A DNA stretch of 16,367 nucleotides from Methanomicrobiales archaeon (lineage in GTDB: Archaea; Halobacteriota; Methanomicrobia; Methanomicrobiales; JACTUA01). The stretch lies in assembly GCA_028678905.1 (NCBI GenBank), contig JAJRCO010000129.1:1-16367 (forward strand), read 5' to 3'. The notes under the pieces are model-generated. The model worked only from the letters and a program-made list of their open reading frames with translations. It was not told the DNA's origin and searched no databases. Positions 1 to 6,130 of this stretch are shown one piece after another. Position 1 is the stretch's first letter. The number at the start of each line of letters is the position of its first letter. The translations under genes were made by a program, and so were the position numbers.

Positions 1-551
1 ATCAGGATGCTGCATTTCATCCCTAAACGAGGCTGGCTGGGAATCGTGGAGAGGATCGCAAAACGGGTCACGTTGTGGGGATTGTTCTGCACATCCCGGC
101 GCAGGATGGGAAGATGGTATCGCAGGGCGGCTCCTTCCGGTAGAATCGCTCCGCTGTGCGGATCTTTCTGCGCCTGCAGGGCGCTCTCCGCATTGCTCCG
201 GGTATGGACGACCAGAAACCCTTCCTTTTCGATAAAGAGATTGCATTGCTCATGGGTCTGCGGATGGGCATAGACCAACCGGATATCCATCGTTTTCGCA
301 GCCAGGTGATGATGGATCTCCTTGAACACTTCACCGACGATATAGACCTCATACTCCTGGAGGCTGGAGAGGGTACTGCCCACCCCCCCCGCCTCGCTGT
401 TTTCCAGAGGGACAAGGCCCCGATAGCCACCCTGGCGAACCCGTTCAAATACGGTCTGGATTGTCGGGGCCAGAACAATATCCTTCCACCCCAGCTCTTC
501 CGCCAGTTCATGGCTGAAGGTTCCCTCTGGTCCCAGTGTCACATAGTTCAT
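1..551 (-). CDS. pheA: Prephenate dehydratase, partial (C-terminus beyond left edge)
   Basis: Converts prephenate to phenylpyruvate, the committed step to phenylalanine. The frame opens with ATG at 551 and runs 183 codons to the edge without a stop. It begins MNYVTLGPEGTFSHELAEEL, the usual N-terminal glycine-rich segment of the family (GPEGTFS). It keeps the PLENSEAGGVGST segment and, near residue 165, the NVTRFAIL segment with the Thr-Arg-Phe catalytic motif. The dehydratase domain is therefore essentially complete; the expected C-terminal ACT domain that binds phenylalanine lies outside the window. The ATG overlaps the tyrA stop in an ATGA (551-548), so translation is probably coupled. It is the last visible gene of the aromatic operon. 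Recognition is by motif, and I am very confident. Confidence 0.93.
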   Translation of the reverse strand, partial: MNYVTLGPEGTFSHELAEELGWKDIVLAPTIQTVFERVRQGGYRGLVPLENSEAGGVGSTLSSLQEYEVYIVGEVFKEIHHHLAAKTMDIRLVYAHPQTHEQCNLFIEKEGFLVVHTRSNAESALQAQKDPHSGAILPEGAALRYHLPILRRDVQNNPHNVTRFAILSTIPSQPRLGMKCSIL

Positions 552-1372
552 GAGTTCACCAGGAATTCGATGATCGCATCGGTCTCCCGTGTTGCCCGCT
601 CGCGGTCGCAGGCAAACGCCTCCGCATTACGCAGAAAAAAGGAACGGAAACTTTCCTGGTCTCCCCGGCGCACGACCTCCTCCAGGTTCTGGAGGGCCTG
701 CCGCAACTCCTCAATAACTGGTGGGATAAAGGGATTCAGGGTGAGTATATCTGCGTACAGGTCTGGATCCTGGCCCAGAAGACGCCCGATCACCCCCATC
801 TCGATGCGGTATACCGGGCTCGTGCACCGCAGGGCAGTAACAATATCGATGCCGGTCCTGCGCATCGATTCGGCCAGGCACAGTGTGGAGAAATGGGTGA
901 GTCCCTGGATCACCGCCATCATGCGATCATGCCCTTCTGGAGTCGCCCTGATCACCCGGGCCCCCTGGTTGATGAACGTCCCGAGCACCGCCTGTTCGGT
1001 GTCTGGGCTGCATCGTTCAGGGCAGGCAATGACAGTCTGTCCGCGCAGGGAGGCTACGGTGGGTCCAAACATCGGGTGAAGACCGATCACCTCCGCGGAC
1101 GAACGAAGCATGGCCTCGACCGGTTTCATTTTGAGGGAGGTCAGGTCGCAGAATATCTGACCTTCGGTGAGGATAGGTGCGATGTTGTCGATCACTTCTA
1201 CTGTGCGGCGGATCGGAACGGAGACTACTACCATATCGCTGCTTCGGGCCAGGTCCACAGAGGTGCAGGCGGTATTTCTACCAGAGACCTGTACCTGGTG
1301 ACCTTCCGCCTCCCAGACCTTTTTGAAGAAAGCCCCCATCTTTCCGGTTCCGCCGACTATTCCCACCCGCAT
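548..1372 (-). CDS. tyrA: Prephenate dehydrogenase
   Basis: NAD(P)-dependent oxidative decarboxylation of prephenate to 4-hydroxyphenylpyruvate, the tyrosine branch. The 274-aa protein starts with a Rossmann fingerprint (MRVGIVGGTGKMG, residues 1-13). It carries the family motif HPMFGP at residues 99-104, and GLTHF near 155-160 supplies another conserved His. The C-terminal half is the helical dimerisation domain. No ACT or chorismate mutase domain is fused, so this is the short archaeal form. The start lies 4 bases after the stop of 3-dehydroquinate synthase II (1377), with a GTGAG-like ribosome-binding site inside the end of that gene. The stop overlaps the pheA start. The pairing of tyrA and pheA after shared-pathway genes shows one transcript covering early and terminal steps. 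Confidence 0.95.
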   Translation of the reverse strand: MRVGIVGGTGKMGAFFKKVWEAEGHQVQVSGRNTACTSVDLARSSDMVVVSVPIRRTVEVIDNIAPILTEGQIFCDLTSLKMKPVEAMLRSSAEVIGLHPMFGPTVASLRGQTVIACPERCSPDTEQAVLGTFINQGARVIRATPEGHDRMMAVIQGLTHFSTLCLAESMRRTGIDIVTALRCTSPVYRIEMGVIGRLLGQDPDLYADILTLNPFIPPVIEELRQALQNLEEVVRRGDQESFRSFFLRNAEAFACDRERATRETDAIIEFLVNS

Positions 1373-1376
1373 ATGC

Positions 1377-2363
1377 TCACTTCTCGATGATGGTTTCTTT
1401 TACGGCCATCCCAAAATGACGTCCGCCTTCTGTGCTGTACCCGATCACCTGGTCTCCCACGCTCAGATCCACTACCGAGACCGCAGATCCGTCAGGGCGG
1501 ACGAGACGGATTGTTTCCGCATTCTGCAACATAAGGCTCACCCGTGCTCCCGTGGATTCCGCTTCCAGGTGCAGGAGCGGCCGTCGTTCGATCTTCACCC
1601 GTCCTACGATAGCTTCTCGTCCGGTGCCCTCAGCATCCACCACTAGCACGGGATCCCCCGCCCGGAGCTCTGAGAGATAGGAGGTTTTACCGGAGGGCAT
1701 CACCAGGTACGCGTGCGCTGCGCCGGCATTGATCCGGAAAGGCCGGGGAGCGACGTAGGGGTTCTCCAGGGTCTCTGCATGGACCAGGAGGAATCCCGAT
1801 GAAGTGTCCCCCACCAGCAGTCCCTGTCCCGCAGAGAGAAGGGAACAGGTGTCCACGCATACCCGGTCCCCCATACCGACAGGCCGGATGGTGGTGATGG
1901 TGAAGGCCTCCAGCTGCACCCGGGCGGAAGGACCTTTTATCATCCGGGCAATCTCCCTGACTACCTGAGGATCATCCGCACTGACAAGGACCCCATGTAC
2001 CCCTTTTTCCAGGATCGAAAGAGCGAGTTCTGCCTCTTTTCGGTCATGGACCCGGGCGATGATGCGGTCGGATTGAGCGACCAGGTTCTCCAGAGGAATG
2101 ACCGTCCAGTCCGTGGTAGAAACGATGACCGGACCATGGGCGGCCTTTTTGACCGCAAGCTGTTCACTTTCCTTATCTGTGATCTGCACCTCTTCCACGT
2201 CTTTTCCCAGCACCAGGTCACCATCTGGGGCGATCGTGCAGATTCGTCCCAGCTTTCGGATCTCAACCGCATCCTCTACCACTACTGCGTCGGCACCGCT
2301 TTCGATAGCTGCGGTGGCGAGGGCTTTCTTCCAGGGCCGGATATCCACCCAGAGCTCTTTCAT
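1377..2363 (-). CDS. aroB': 3-dehydroquinate synthase II (archaeal type)
   Basis: Family of Methanocaldococcus MJ1249. It catalyses NAD-dependent oxidative deamination and cyclisation of 2-amino-3,7-dideoxy-D-threo-hept-6-ulosonate (ADH) to 3-dehydroquinate, replacing the DAHP-based AroB of bacteria. The 328-aa product has the family's usual length and its opening (MKELWVDIRPWKKALATAAI). Conserved stretches follow, such as ESGADAVVVED (residues 22-32) and the glycine-rich C-terminal half (GAAHAYLVMPSGKTSYLSEL). It is unrelated to bacterial AroB. The start at 2363 overlaps the stop of the upstream aldolase gene (2360), which suggests coupled translation of two consecutive enzymes. The order matches the pathway: aldolase, synthase, then the terminal branches. 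High confidence from sequence similarity recalled by eye. Confidence 0.94.
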   Translation of the reverse strand: MKELWVDIRPWKKALATAAIESGADAVVVEDAVEIRKLGRICTIAPDGDLVLGKDVEEVQITDKESEQLAVKKAAHGPVIVSTTDWTVIPLENLVAQSDRIIARVHDRKEAELALSILEKGVHGVLVSADDPQVVREIARMIKGPSARVQLEAFTITTIRPVGMGDRVCVDTCSLLSAGQGLLVGDTSSGFLLVHAETLENPYVAPRPFRINAGAAHAYLVMPSGKTSYLSELRAGDPVLVVDAEGTGREAIVGRVKIERRPLLHLEAESTGARVSLMLQNAETIRLVRPDGSAVSVVDLSVGDQVIGYSTEGGRHFGMAVKETIIEK

Positions 2364-3142
2364 TTGGTCACCAGAGCCTTCTCCGGCTCTACCCCATAAT
2401 GGACCACGTTGCAGATGGAGTGCACAAATCGCTTTGGATCGGGCCTCTGGAAGGAATTCCTGCCCATGGCCACCCCTGAGGCCCCGGCACTGATAGCATC
2501 GCGGATGGTGGTCAGCGTCTCCAGATCTCCTCCCTTCTCTCCTCCGGCAATGAGAACAGGGACCGAACAGGCTTGAGTGATGCGCCGGAACGATTCGATA
2601 TCTCCGGTATAGCTGGTTTTAATCAGGTCCGCCCCCAGCTCTTCCGCTACCCGCACGCAGTGCCCCACCGATACCGGTGATGTGGGGGAGATATCTTTGC
2701 CCCGGGGATAGATCATAATCAGGAGGGGAAGACCCCAGCGCGTGCATTCCTTGGAAATAACCCCGGCCGATTCGATCATGTGGGATTCGTTGGGTGCTCC
2801 CAGATTGATATGGATGGAGGCCGCATCGGCTCCCAGTGCGATTGCCTCCTCCACGGTGCACACCAGCACCTTGTCGTTGGGATCCGGGTTCATGGAGGTG
2901 CTGGCCGAAAGGTGGACGATGAGCCCGATATCCTTACCATGCTTACGGTGGCCGGTCTTTACCATCCCTTTGTGCAGGACAATGGCGTTCGCGCCCCCTT
3001 CGCTTACTTCCGAGATGATATGGGTCATATCGGTAAGACCCTCTATCTGACCCAGGGTGAATCCATGGTCCATTGGTATGATGACACTTCTTTTCGTATT
3101 CCGATCGATGATCCTTTCCAGGCGGATCTCTTTTCCGATCAT
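2360..3142 (-). CDS. ADH synthase / class I aldolase paralogue 2 (DhnA family)
   Basis: A 260-aa Schiff-base aldolase of the DhnA/FBP aldolase fold. In methanogens this family makes ADH from 6-deoxy-5-ketofructose 1-phosphate (DKFP) and aspartate semialdehyde, or makes DKFP itself from methylglyoxal and a fructose phosphate. Visible catalytic elements are MDHG (24-27), YPRG (145-148, the Tyr acid/base) and the Schiff-base lysine K175 in KTSYTGD. Both ends overlap neighbours by 4 bases (ATGA at 3142-3139 and at 2363-2360). It differs from paralogue 1 in the active-site loop after MDHG (FTLGQIEGL against VTNGPIDGL). Which of the two reactions it carries out cannot be settled here. From memory, paralogue 1 is closer to the characterised ADH synthase MJ0400, which would leave this one as the likelier DKFP-forming or divergent enzyme. 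Confidence 0.88.
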   Translation of the reverse strand: MIGKEIRLERIIDRNTKRSVIIPMDHGFTLGQIEGLTDMTHIISEVSEGGANAIVLHKGMVKTGHRKHGKDIGLIVHLSASTSMNPDPNDKVLVCTVEEAIALGADAASIHINLGAPNESHMIESAGVISKECTRWGLPLLIMIYPRGKDISPTSPVSVGHCVRVAEELGADLIKTSYTGDIESFRRITQACSVPVLIAGGEKGGDLETLTTIRDAISAGASGVAMGRNSFQRPDPKRFVHSICNVVHYGVEPEKALVTK

Positions 3143-3939
3143 ATCTTCCCTCCTCCCAGCATTGCCAACGCCTCTTCTACCGTACCCTCACCGTGGACGA
3201 TTAAGGATGCCGCCCGTACAAACTGCACCGGCGACCGGTGCTGGAATGCGTTTCTCCCGATGGATATACCGGCGGCGCCCCCCCGCATCGCTCCCTCTAT
3301 CAGTTCCAGGGTGGACCGGTCATCGGTCTTTGATCCGCCGGCTACCACCACCGGAACCGGGCATCCACGGGTCACCTCGCGGAACGTGTCCGCGTCCCCG
3401 GTATACACCGTCTTTACTACATCGGCACCCAGCTCCGCGGCCACCCGGGCGGCCAGTTTTACGTCATCGACCAGGTGCTCATTGGACACTTTTTTCCCCC
3501 GCGGGTACATCATTGCCAAGAGGGGCATTCCCCACTCAATGCATTCGATAGCGACACTTCCCAGATCGCGTAACATGTCTGCCTCGCTTTCAGCACCGAT
3601 ATTCACGTGCATTGACACCCCGTCTGCCCCCATTTTCAGAGCGTTGGTCACCGTGTTGACCAGCACTTTTTCATTAGGATCCGGTCCCAGTGCAGTACTG
3701 GCGGAGAGATGCAGGATCAGTCCGATATCCCTCCCCTTCCCGCGATGACCGTGAAGAGCGAGACCCATGTGTCCGATGACCGCATTGGCTCCTCCCTCCG
3801 CAACCGCATTTACTGTCGCTTCCATATCCACCAGACCATCGATCGGACCATTGGTCACCCCGTGGTCCATCGGAACAATGATCGTACGATGAGTGTTCCG
3901 ATCCATAATACGTTCCAAACGAATCTGTTTTCCTCTCAT
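3139..3939 (-). CDS. aroA': 2-amino-3,7-dideoxy-D-threo-hept-6-ulosonate synthase (ADH synthase), paralogue 1
   Basis: First structural gene of the aromatic operon, 266 aa. It makes ADH, the precursor that 3-dehydroquinate synthase II cyclises. It shows VPMDHGVTNGPIDGL (residues 22-36), HVNIGAE near 111-117, YPRG (145-148) and the Schiff-base lysine K176 in KTVYTGD. These match what I recall of MJ0400, including the NGPI.GL loop and the VVVAGG.KT phosphate-binding segment. A strong ribosome-binding site (GGTGAGGT) sits directly before the ATG at 3939. The stop overlaps the start of the second paralogue by 4 bases. A leader of about 190 nt precedes it, with a candidate leader peptide and a hairpin ending 10 nt before the start codon, so both transcription and translation could be controlled here. 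Confidence 0.9.
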   Translation of the reverse strand: MRGKQIRLERIMDRNTHRTIIVPMDHGVTNGPIDGLVDMEATVNAVAEGGANAVIGHMGLALHGHRGKGRDIGLILHLSASTALGPDPNEKVLVNTVTNALKMGADGVSMHVNIGAESEADMLRDLGSVAIECIEWGMPLLAMMYPRGKKVSNEHLVDDVKLAARVAAELGADVVKTVYTGDADTFREVTRGCPVPVVVAGGSKTDDRSTLELIEGAMRGGAAGISIGRNAFQHRSPVQFVRAASLIVHGEGTVEEALAMLGGGKI

Positions 3940-3948
3940 AACCTCACC

Positions 3949-3970
3949 TCACACCCGAAAGAGAGTGTGA
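3949..3970 (-). promoter_or_regulatory. Hairpin or operator just upstream of the aromatic operon start
   Basis: Imperfect inverted repeat on the plus strand: TCACACCC, six bases, then GAGTGTGA (8-base arms, one mismatch, 6-base perfect outer part). On the mRNA it ends 2 nt before the GGTGAGGT ribosome-binding site and begins 1 nt after the stop codon of the leader frame. It could be an RNA hairpin affecting ribosome access, or a protein operator. The sequence does not tell these apart. Confidence 0.45.
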
Positions 3971-3971
3971 T

Positions 3972-4124
3972 CTACGGATAAAACCAGAAATAGCCGAAAG
4001 CAGGATAATTTCTGCTGCCTTCGCTCGAAAAAATGCAACCGGAGATACTTACTCGGGAGTCTGCGGGGGAACAGGCATGCTGGCTAGCGGCGATAAAAGC
4101 GACCACTGGCGAAAAAACATTCAC
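3972..4124 (-). CDS. Candidate aromatic leader peptide (upstream open reading frame)
   Basis: Open frame in the leader of the aromatic operon, ending with TAG at 3974-3972, 32 bases before the first structural gene. Its last residues read NYPAFGYFWFYP. Seven of the final 11 sense codons are aromatic (3 Tyr, 3 Phe, 1 Trp), covering all three end products of the operon. From a possible GTG start at 4124 it is 50 aa; there is no in-frame ATG after the likely transcription start. That GTG lies about 31 bases from the TATA box, so near-leaderless initiation is possible. An overlapping second frame (4049-4120) begins with ATG and reads MFFRQWSLLS, also aromatic-rich at its start. The family is unknown. 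The interpretation rests on composition and position, by analogy with bacterial leader peptides; the exact start is uncertain. Confidence 0.5.
   Translation of the reverse strand: MNVFSPVVAFIAASQHACSPADSRVSISGCIFSSEGSRNYPAFGYFWFYP
3995..4023 (-). promoter_or_regulatory. Hairpin overlapping the leader-peptide codons
   Basis: On the transcript, CGAA-GGC-AGCAG, an 8-base loop, then CTGCT-TTCG. This is a 9-bp stem interrupted by a 3-nt bulge on the 5' side. The 3' arm lies on the codons for Pro-Ala-Phe, immediately before the densest run of aromatic codons. A ribosome stalled at those codons would open the hairpin, which fits an attenuation switch, but no alternative pairing partner was identified with certainty. 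Confidence 0.4.
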
Positions 4125-4154
4125 CCTGCATCGGATACTTAGTGGGATCCCTCC

Positions 4155-4166
4155 CTTATATATACT
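4155..4166 (-). promoter_or_regulatory. TATA box, probable promoter of the aromatic operon
   Basis: On the minus strand the sequence reads GTTAAGTATATATAAGG, an excellent archaeal TATA element. Transcription would start near 4133, giving a leader of about 190 nt before the first gene at 3939. The box is nearly symmetric, but no rightward gene follows it, so the minus direction is preferred. Confidence 0.6.
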
Positions 4167-4196
4167 TAACCGGATTGACAAGGATGAAAGCGGACG

Positions 4197-4210
4197 GGAA
4201 AATAAAAAGA
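4197..4210 (-). terminator. T-rich terminator after the MBL-rhodanese gene
   Basis: Directly after the stop at 4218 the minus strand reads TTCTTTTTATTTT, the T-rich type of archaeal terminator. It sits between that gene and the aromatic operon promoter, consistent with separate transcripts. Confidence 0.45.
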
Positions 4211-4217
4211 ATAGCGT

Positions 4218-5579
4218 CTACTTTTCTATGGGAAACCCGCTGTTCTTCCATCCGGCGAACCCCCCAGTCAGGTTTGCCAACCGGAGATACCCATATTTCG
4301 CCAGAATCGTTGCTGCCATATTTCCCTTGAACCCCGCATCACAGTAGGTCACTACCATCCGATCCCGGGGAACCTCCCCCAAGTATGCGGGCAATTCGCC
4401 GATGTACCGGTGGACAGAGTCCGGCACGTATCCCTGGGAGGCACGGTCTGCGATATCCCGGACGTCAAGGATGAAGGGCCGCTGCTCCCTCTGCTCATAT
4501 AGCATCCGGGGAGTCCACTGGGGAATGATCCGAATGTCCTTCCCGGATTTGCTCCAGGACGCAAACCCACCGCTGAGATATCCTGTCACATTATCGAACC
4601 CTTCCCGGACGAACGTGCGGGTGACCTCGTCGATCCTCAGATTGAAGTCATCCACCAGGACGATGGGATCCTCGTAGTTAAGCATCCATCCGATAAAATA
4701 GGGAAGGCCTTCGCGCCAGATGCTCAGGCTTCCTTCGATAAACCCTCCACCGAAGTTGGTCGGTCCCCGAATGTCCACGATCTGTGCTCCTTTATCCCGA
4801 TACGCGCCCACTTCCATGACAGAGAGAGGGACAAGGACCGGCAGCTGCGGCAGAGAGGCCGCTCCATGGGTATTCAAGTCACCCATTCGGTTGAAATAGG
4901 GAGGGAAATAATGATGTTCCTTCACCTTATACCGGATAAATTCCTCTCTTCCTTTCTGGAGCAGGGGATTGGTCCTTCGTTCGTACCCCACCGTTGTGAT
5001 CAGGTGATCGCTGATCGCCTCCCCGCAGGGTGATCCTTCCCCGTGAGCGGGATAGACCACCACCCCGTCTCCCAGAGCCATGATTATGTTCCAGAGACTG
5101 TCATACAGTGCGGCCGCCATCTCTTCCATACGCTCCGGGTAGAAATCCGTTCTCCCCACGTCTCCTGCGAACAACGCATCGCCGGTAAAGATGGCCATCG
5201 GAGCATCGGACACCGAGCGATCCCGTAGCACCAGAGAGATGCTCTCCACGGTATGACCTGGAGTCTCCCGTATCTCTAGCTCCAGGGATCCTACGGAGAA
5301 TACCTCCTCGTCCGCCACACCCTTCCCGTAATCGAACCCATAGTTCGCCCCATGGCAGATCTCCGCACCGGTTATACGGGCAAGATCCAGGGATCCGATC
5401 ACATAATCCTCGTTTTTGTGCGTTTCGAAAATATATTTCAAGGTAAGATTTTCTGTACGCAGAAGGTCAAGATAGCAATCGATGTCTCTCCTGGGATCGA
5501 TGATCGCCACCTCTGATTCCGAGCCGATAACGTAGGAATGGTGGGAAAGTCCTTCTGAGGTAATTTTCTTCAAGATCAT
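4218..5579 (-). CDS. MBL-fold protein with two C-terminal rhodanese domains
   Basis: 453 aa. Residues about 1-205 form a metallo-beta-lactamase fold of the persulfide dioxygenase (ETHE1/Blh)-rhodanese type. The usual THxHxDH motif is replaced by THKNEDY (53-59), so two of its histidines are missing. H54, H109 (PGHT) and D134 (TGD), the positions that bind mononuclear iron in ETHE1, are kept, and H179 (PAHG) is present. A first rhodanese domain (about 255-350) has Asp-rich LVDDFN where the active cysteine should be and is probably inactive. The second (about 355-453) has CDAGFKGN with C413 and looks active. The likely role is handling of persulfide or sulfane sulfur in the cytoplasm; an oxygen-using reaction would be odd in a strict anaerobe. 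It has its own promoter region shared with mscL. The domain call is firm, the substrate unknown. Confidence 0.85.
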   Translation of the reverse strand: MILKKITSEGLSHHSYVIGSESEVAIIDPRRDIDCYLDLLRTENLTLKYIFETHKNEDYVIGSLDLARITGAEICHGANYGFDYGKGVADEEVFSVGSLELEIRETPGHTVESISLVLRDRSVSDAPMAIFTGDALFAGDVGRTDFYPERMEEMAAALYDSLWNIIMALGDGVVVYPAHGEGSPCGEAISDHLITTVGYERRTNPLLQKGREEFIRYKVKEHHYFPPYFNRMGDLNTHGAASLPQLPVLVPLSVMEVGAYRDKGAQIVDIRGPTNFGGGFIEGSLSIWREGLPYFIGWMLNYEDPIVLVDDFNLRIDEVTRTFVREGFDNVTGYLSGGFASWSKSGKDIRIIPQWTPRMLYEQREQRPFILDVRDIADRASQGYVPDSVHRYIGELPAYLGEVPRDRMVVTYCDAGFKGNMAATILAKYGYLRLANLTGGFAGWKNSGFPIEK

Positions 5580-5643
5580 TTTTTTTCACGCGTGCATTCA
5601 TCACCATCCCGGTATATCAGGGTAACGTGCCAACCTGCGATAG

Positions 5644-5653
5644 AGTATATATG
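5644..5653. promoter_or_regulatory. Shared divergent TATA element for mscL and the MBL-rhodanese gene
   Basis: AGTATATATG reads as a TATA box in both directions. Rightward it would place a start near 5678, about 20 nt before mscL. Leftward it would start near 5620, about 40 nt before the gene at 5579. It is the only good TATA element between the two divergent genes. Confidence 0.5.
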
Positions 5654-5698
5654 TGGCGAGGGAAAACGGTAGATTGTCATTAAAGGAATGATTGGATT

Positions 5699-6118
5699 AT
5701 GGGATTTGTAGACGAATTCAGGGCATTCATTGCCCGTGGCAATGTGATCGAACTGGCAGTTGCCTTCATCATCGGCGTCGCATTCGGAAAGATCGTATCC
5801 TCGCTGGTAAATGACGTAATCATGCCTCCAATCGGGCTTGCGCTCGGCCGGGTAGATTTTGCCAACCTCTTCTATGATCTCTCGCAGGGAGGTTATTCCA
5901 ACCTCACTGCAGCAAGAGGTGCGGGAGCCCCGGTCATCGCGTACGGAGTGTTTATCAACACCGTCATCGAGTTCATCATCGTCGCCTTTGTTGTCTTTCT
6001 GCTCGTCCGGCAAGTGACCAAGATGCAAAAGAAAGAGGAGAAGAAAGAGGCTCCTCCAGCCCCGCCGAGCAAAGAGGTTGTTCTTCTCACCGAAATACGG
6101 GATCTGCTTAAGAAGTAA
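5699..6118 (+). CDS. mscL: Large-conductance mechanosensitive channel MscL
   Basis: A homopentameric membrane channel that opens under high membrane tension and releases solutes after osmotic downshock. At 139 aa it has the family's normal length. It shows the N-terminal amphipathic segment MGFVDEFRAFIARGNVIELA. TM1 (about 15-45) contains the signature GNVIELAVAFIIGVAFGKIV, a periplasmic loop follows (about 46-78), and TM2 spans about 80-104. The C-terminal charged helix ends TEIRDLLKK, typical of the cytoplasmic bundle, after a Lys/Glu and Ala/Pro-rich linker. ATG at 5699 follows AAAGGA about 11 nt upstream. It converges on polB2 with only 12 bases between the two stops. Confidence 0.97.
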   Translation: MGFVDEFRAFIARGNVIELAVAFIIGVAFGKIVSSLVNDVIMPPIGLALGRVDFANLFYDLSQGGYSNLTAARGAGAPVIAYGVFINTVIEFIIVAFVVFLLVRQVTKMQKKEEKKEAPPAPPSKEVVLLTEIRDLLKK

Positions 6119-6130
6119 CTCTACCCTTTT

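Noticed and set aside
68..511. 147-codon minus-strand frame at the left edge
   Set aside because: Another frame of the same strand encodes prephenate dehydratase with its motifs across the whole stretch.
3972..4181. 69-codon version of the leader frame starting with ATG at 4181
   Set aside because: This ATG lies upstream of the TATA box, so it would not be on the operon transcript; only the part after about 4133 is kept.
5576..6028. 150-codon minus-strand frame opposite mscL
   Set aside because: Antisense shadow of a certain gene.
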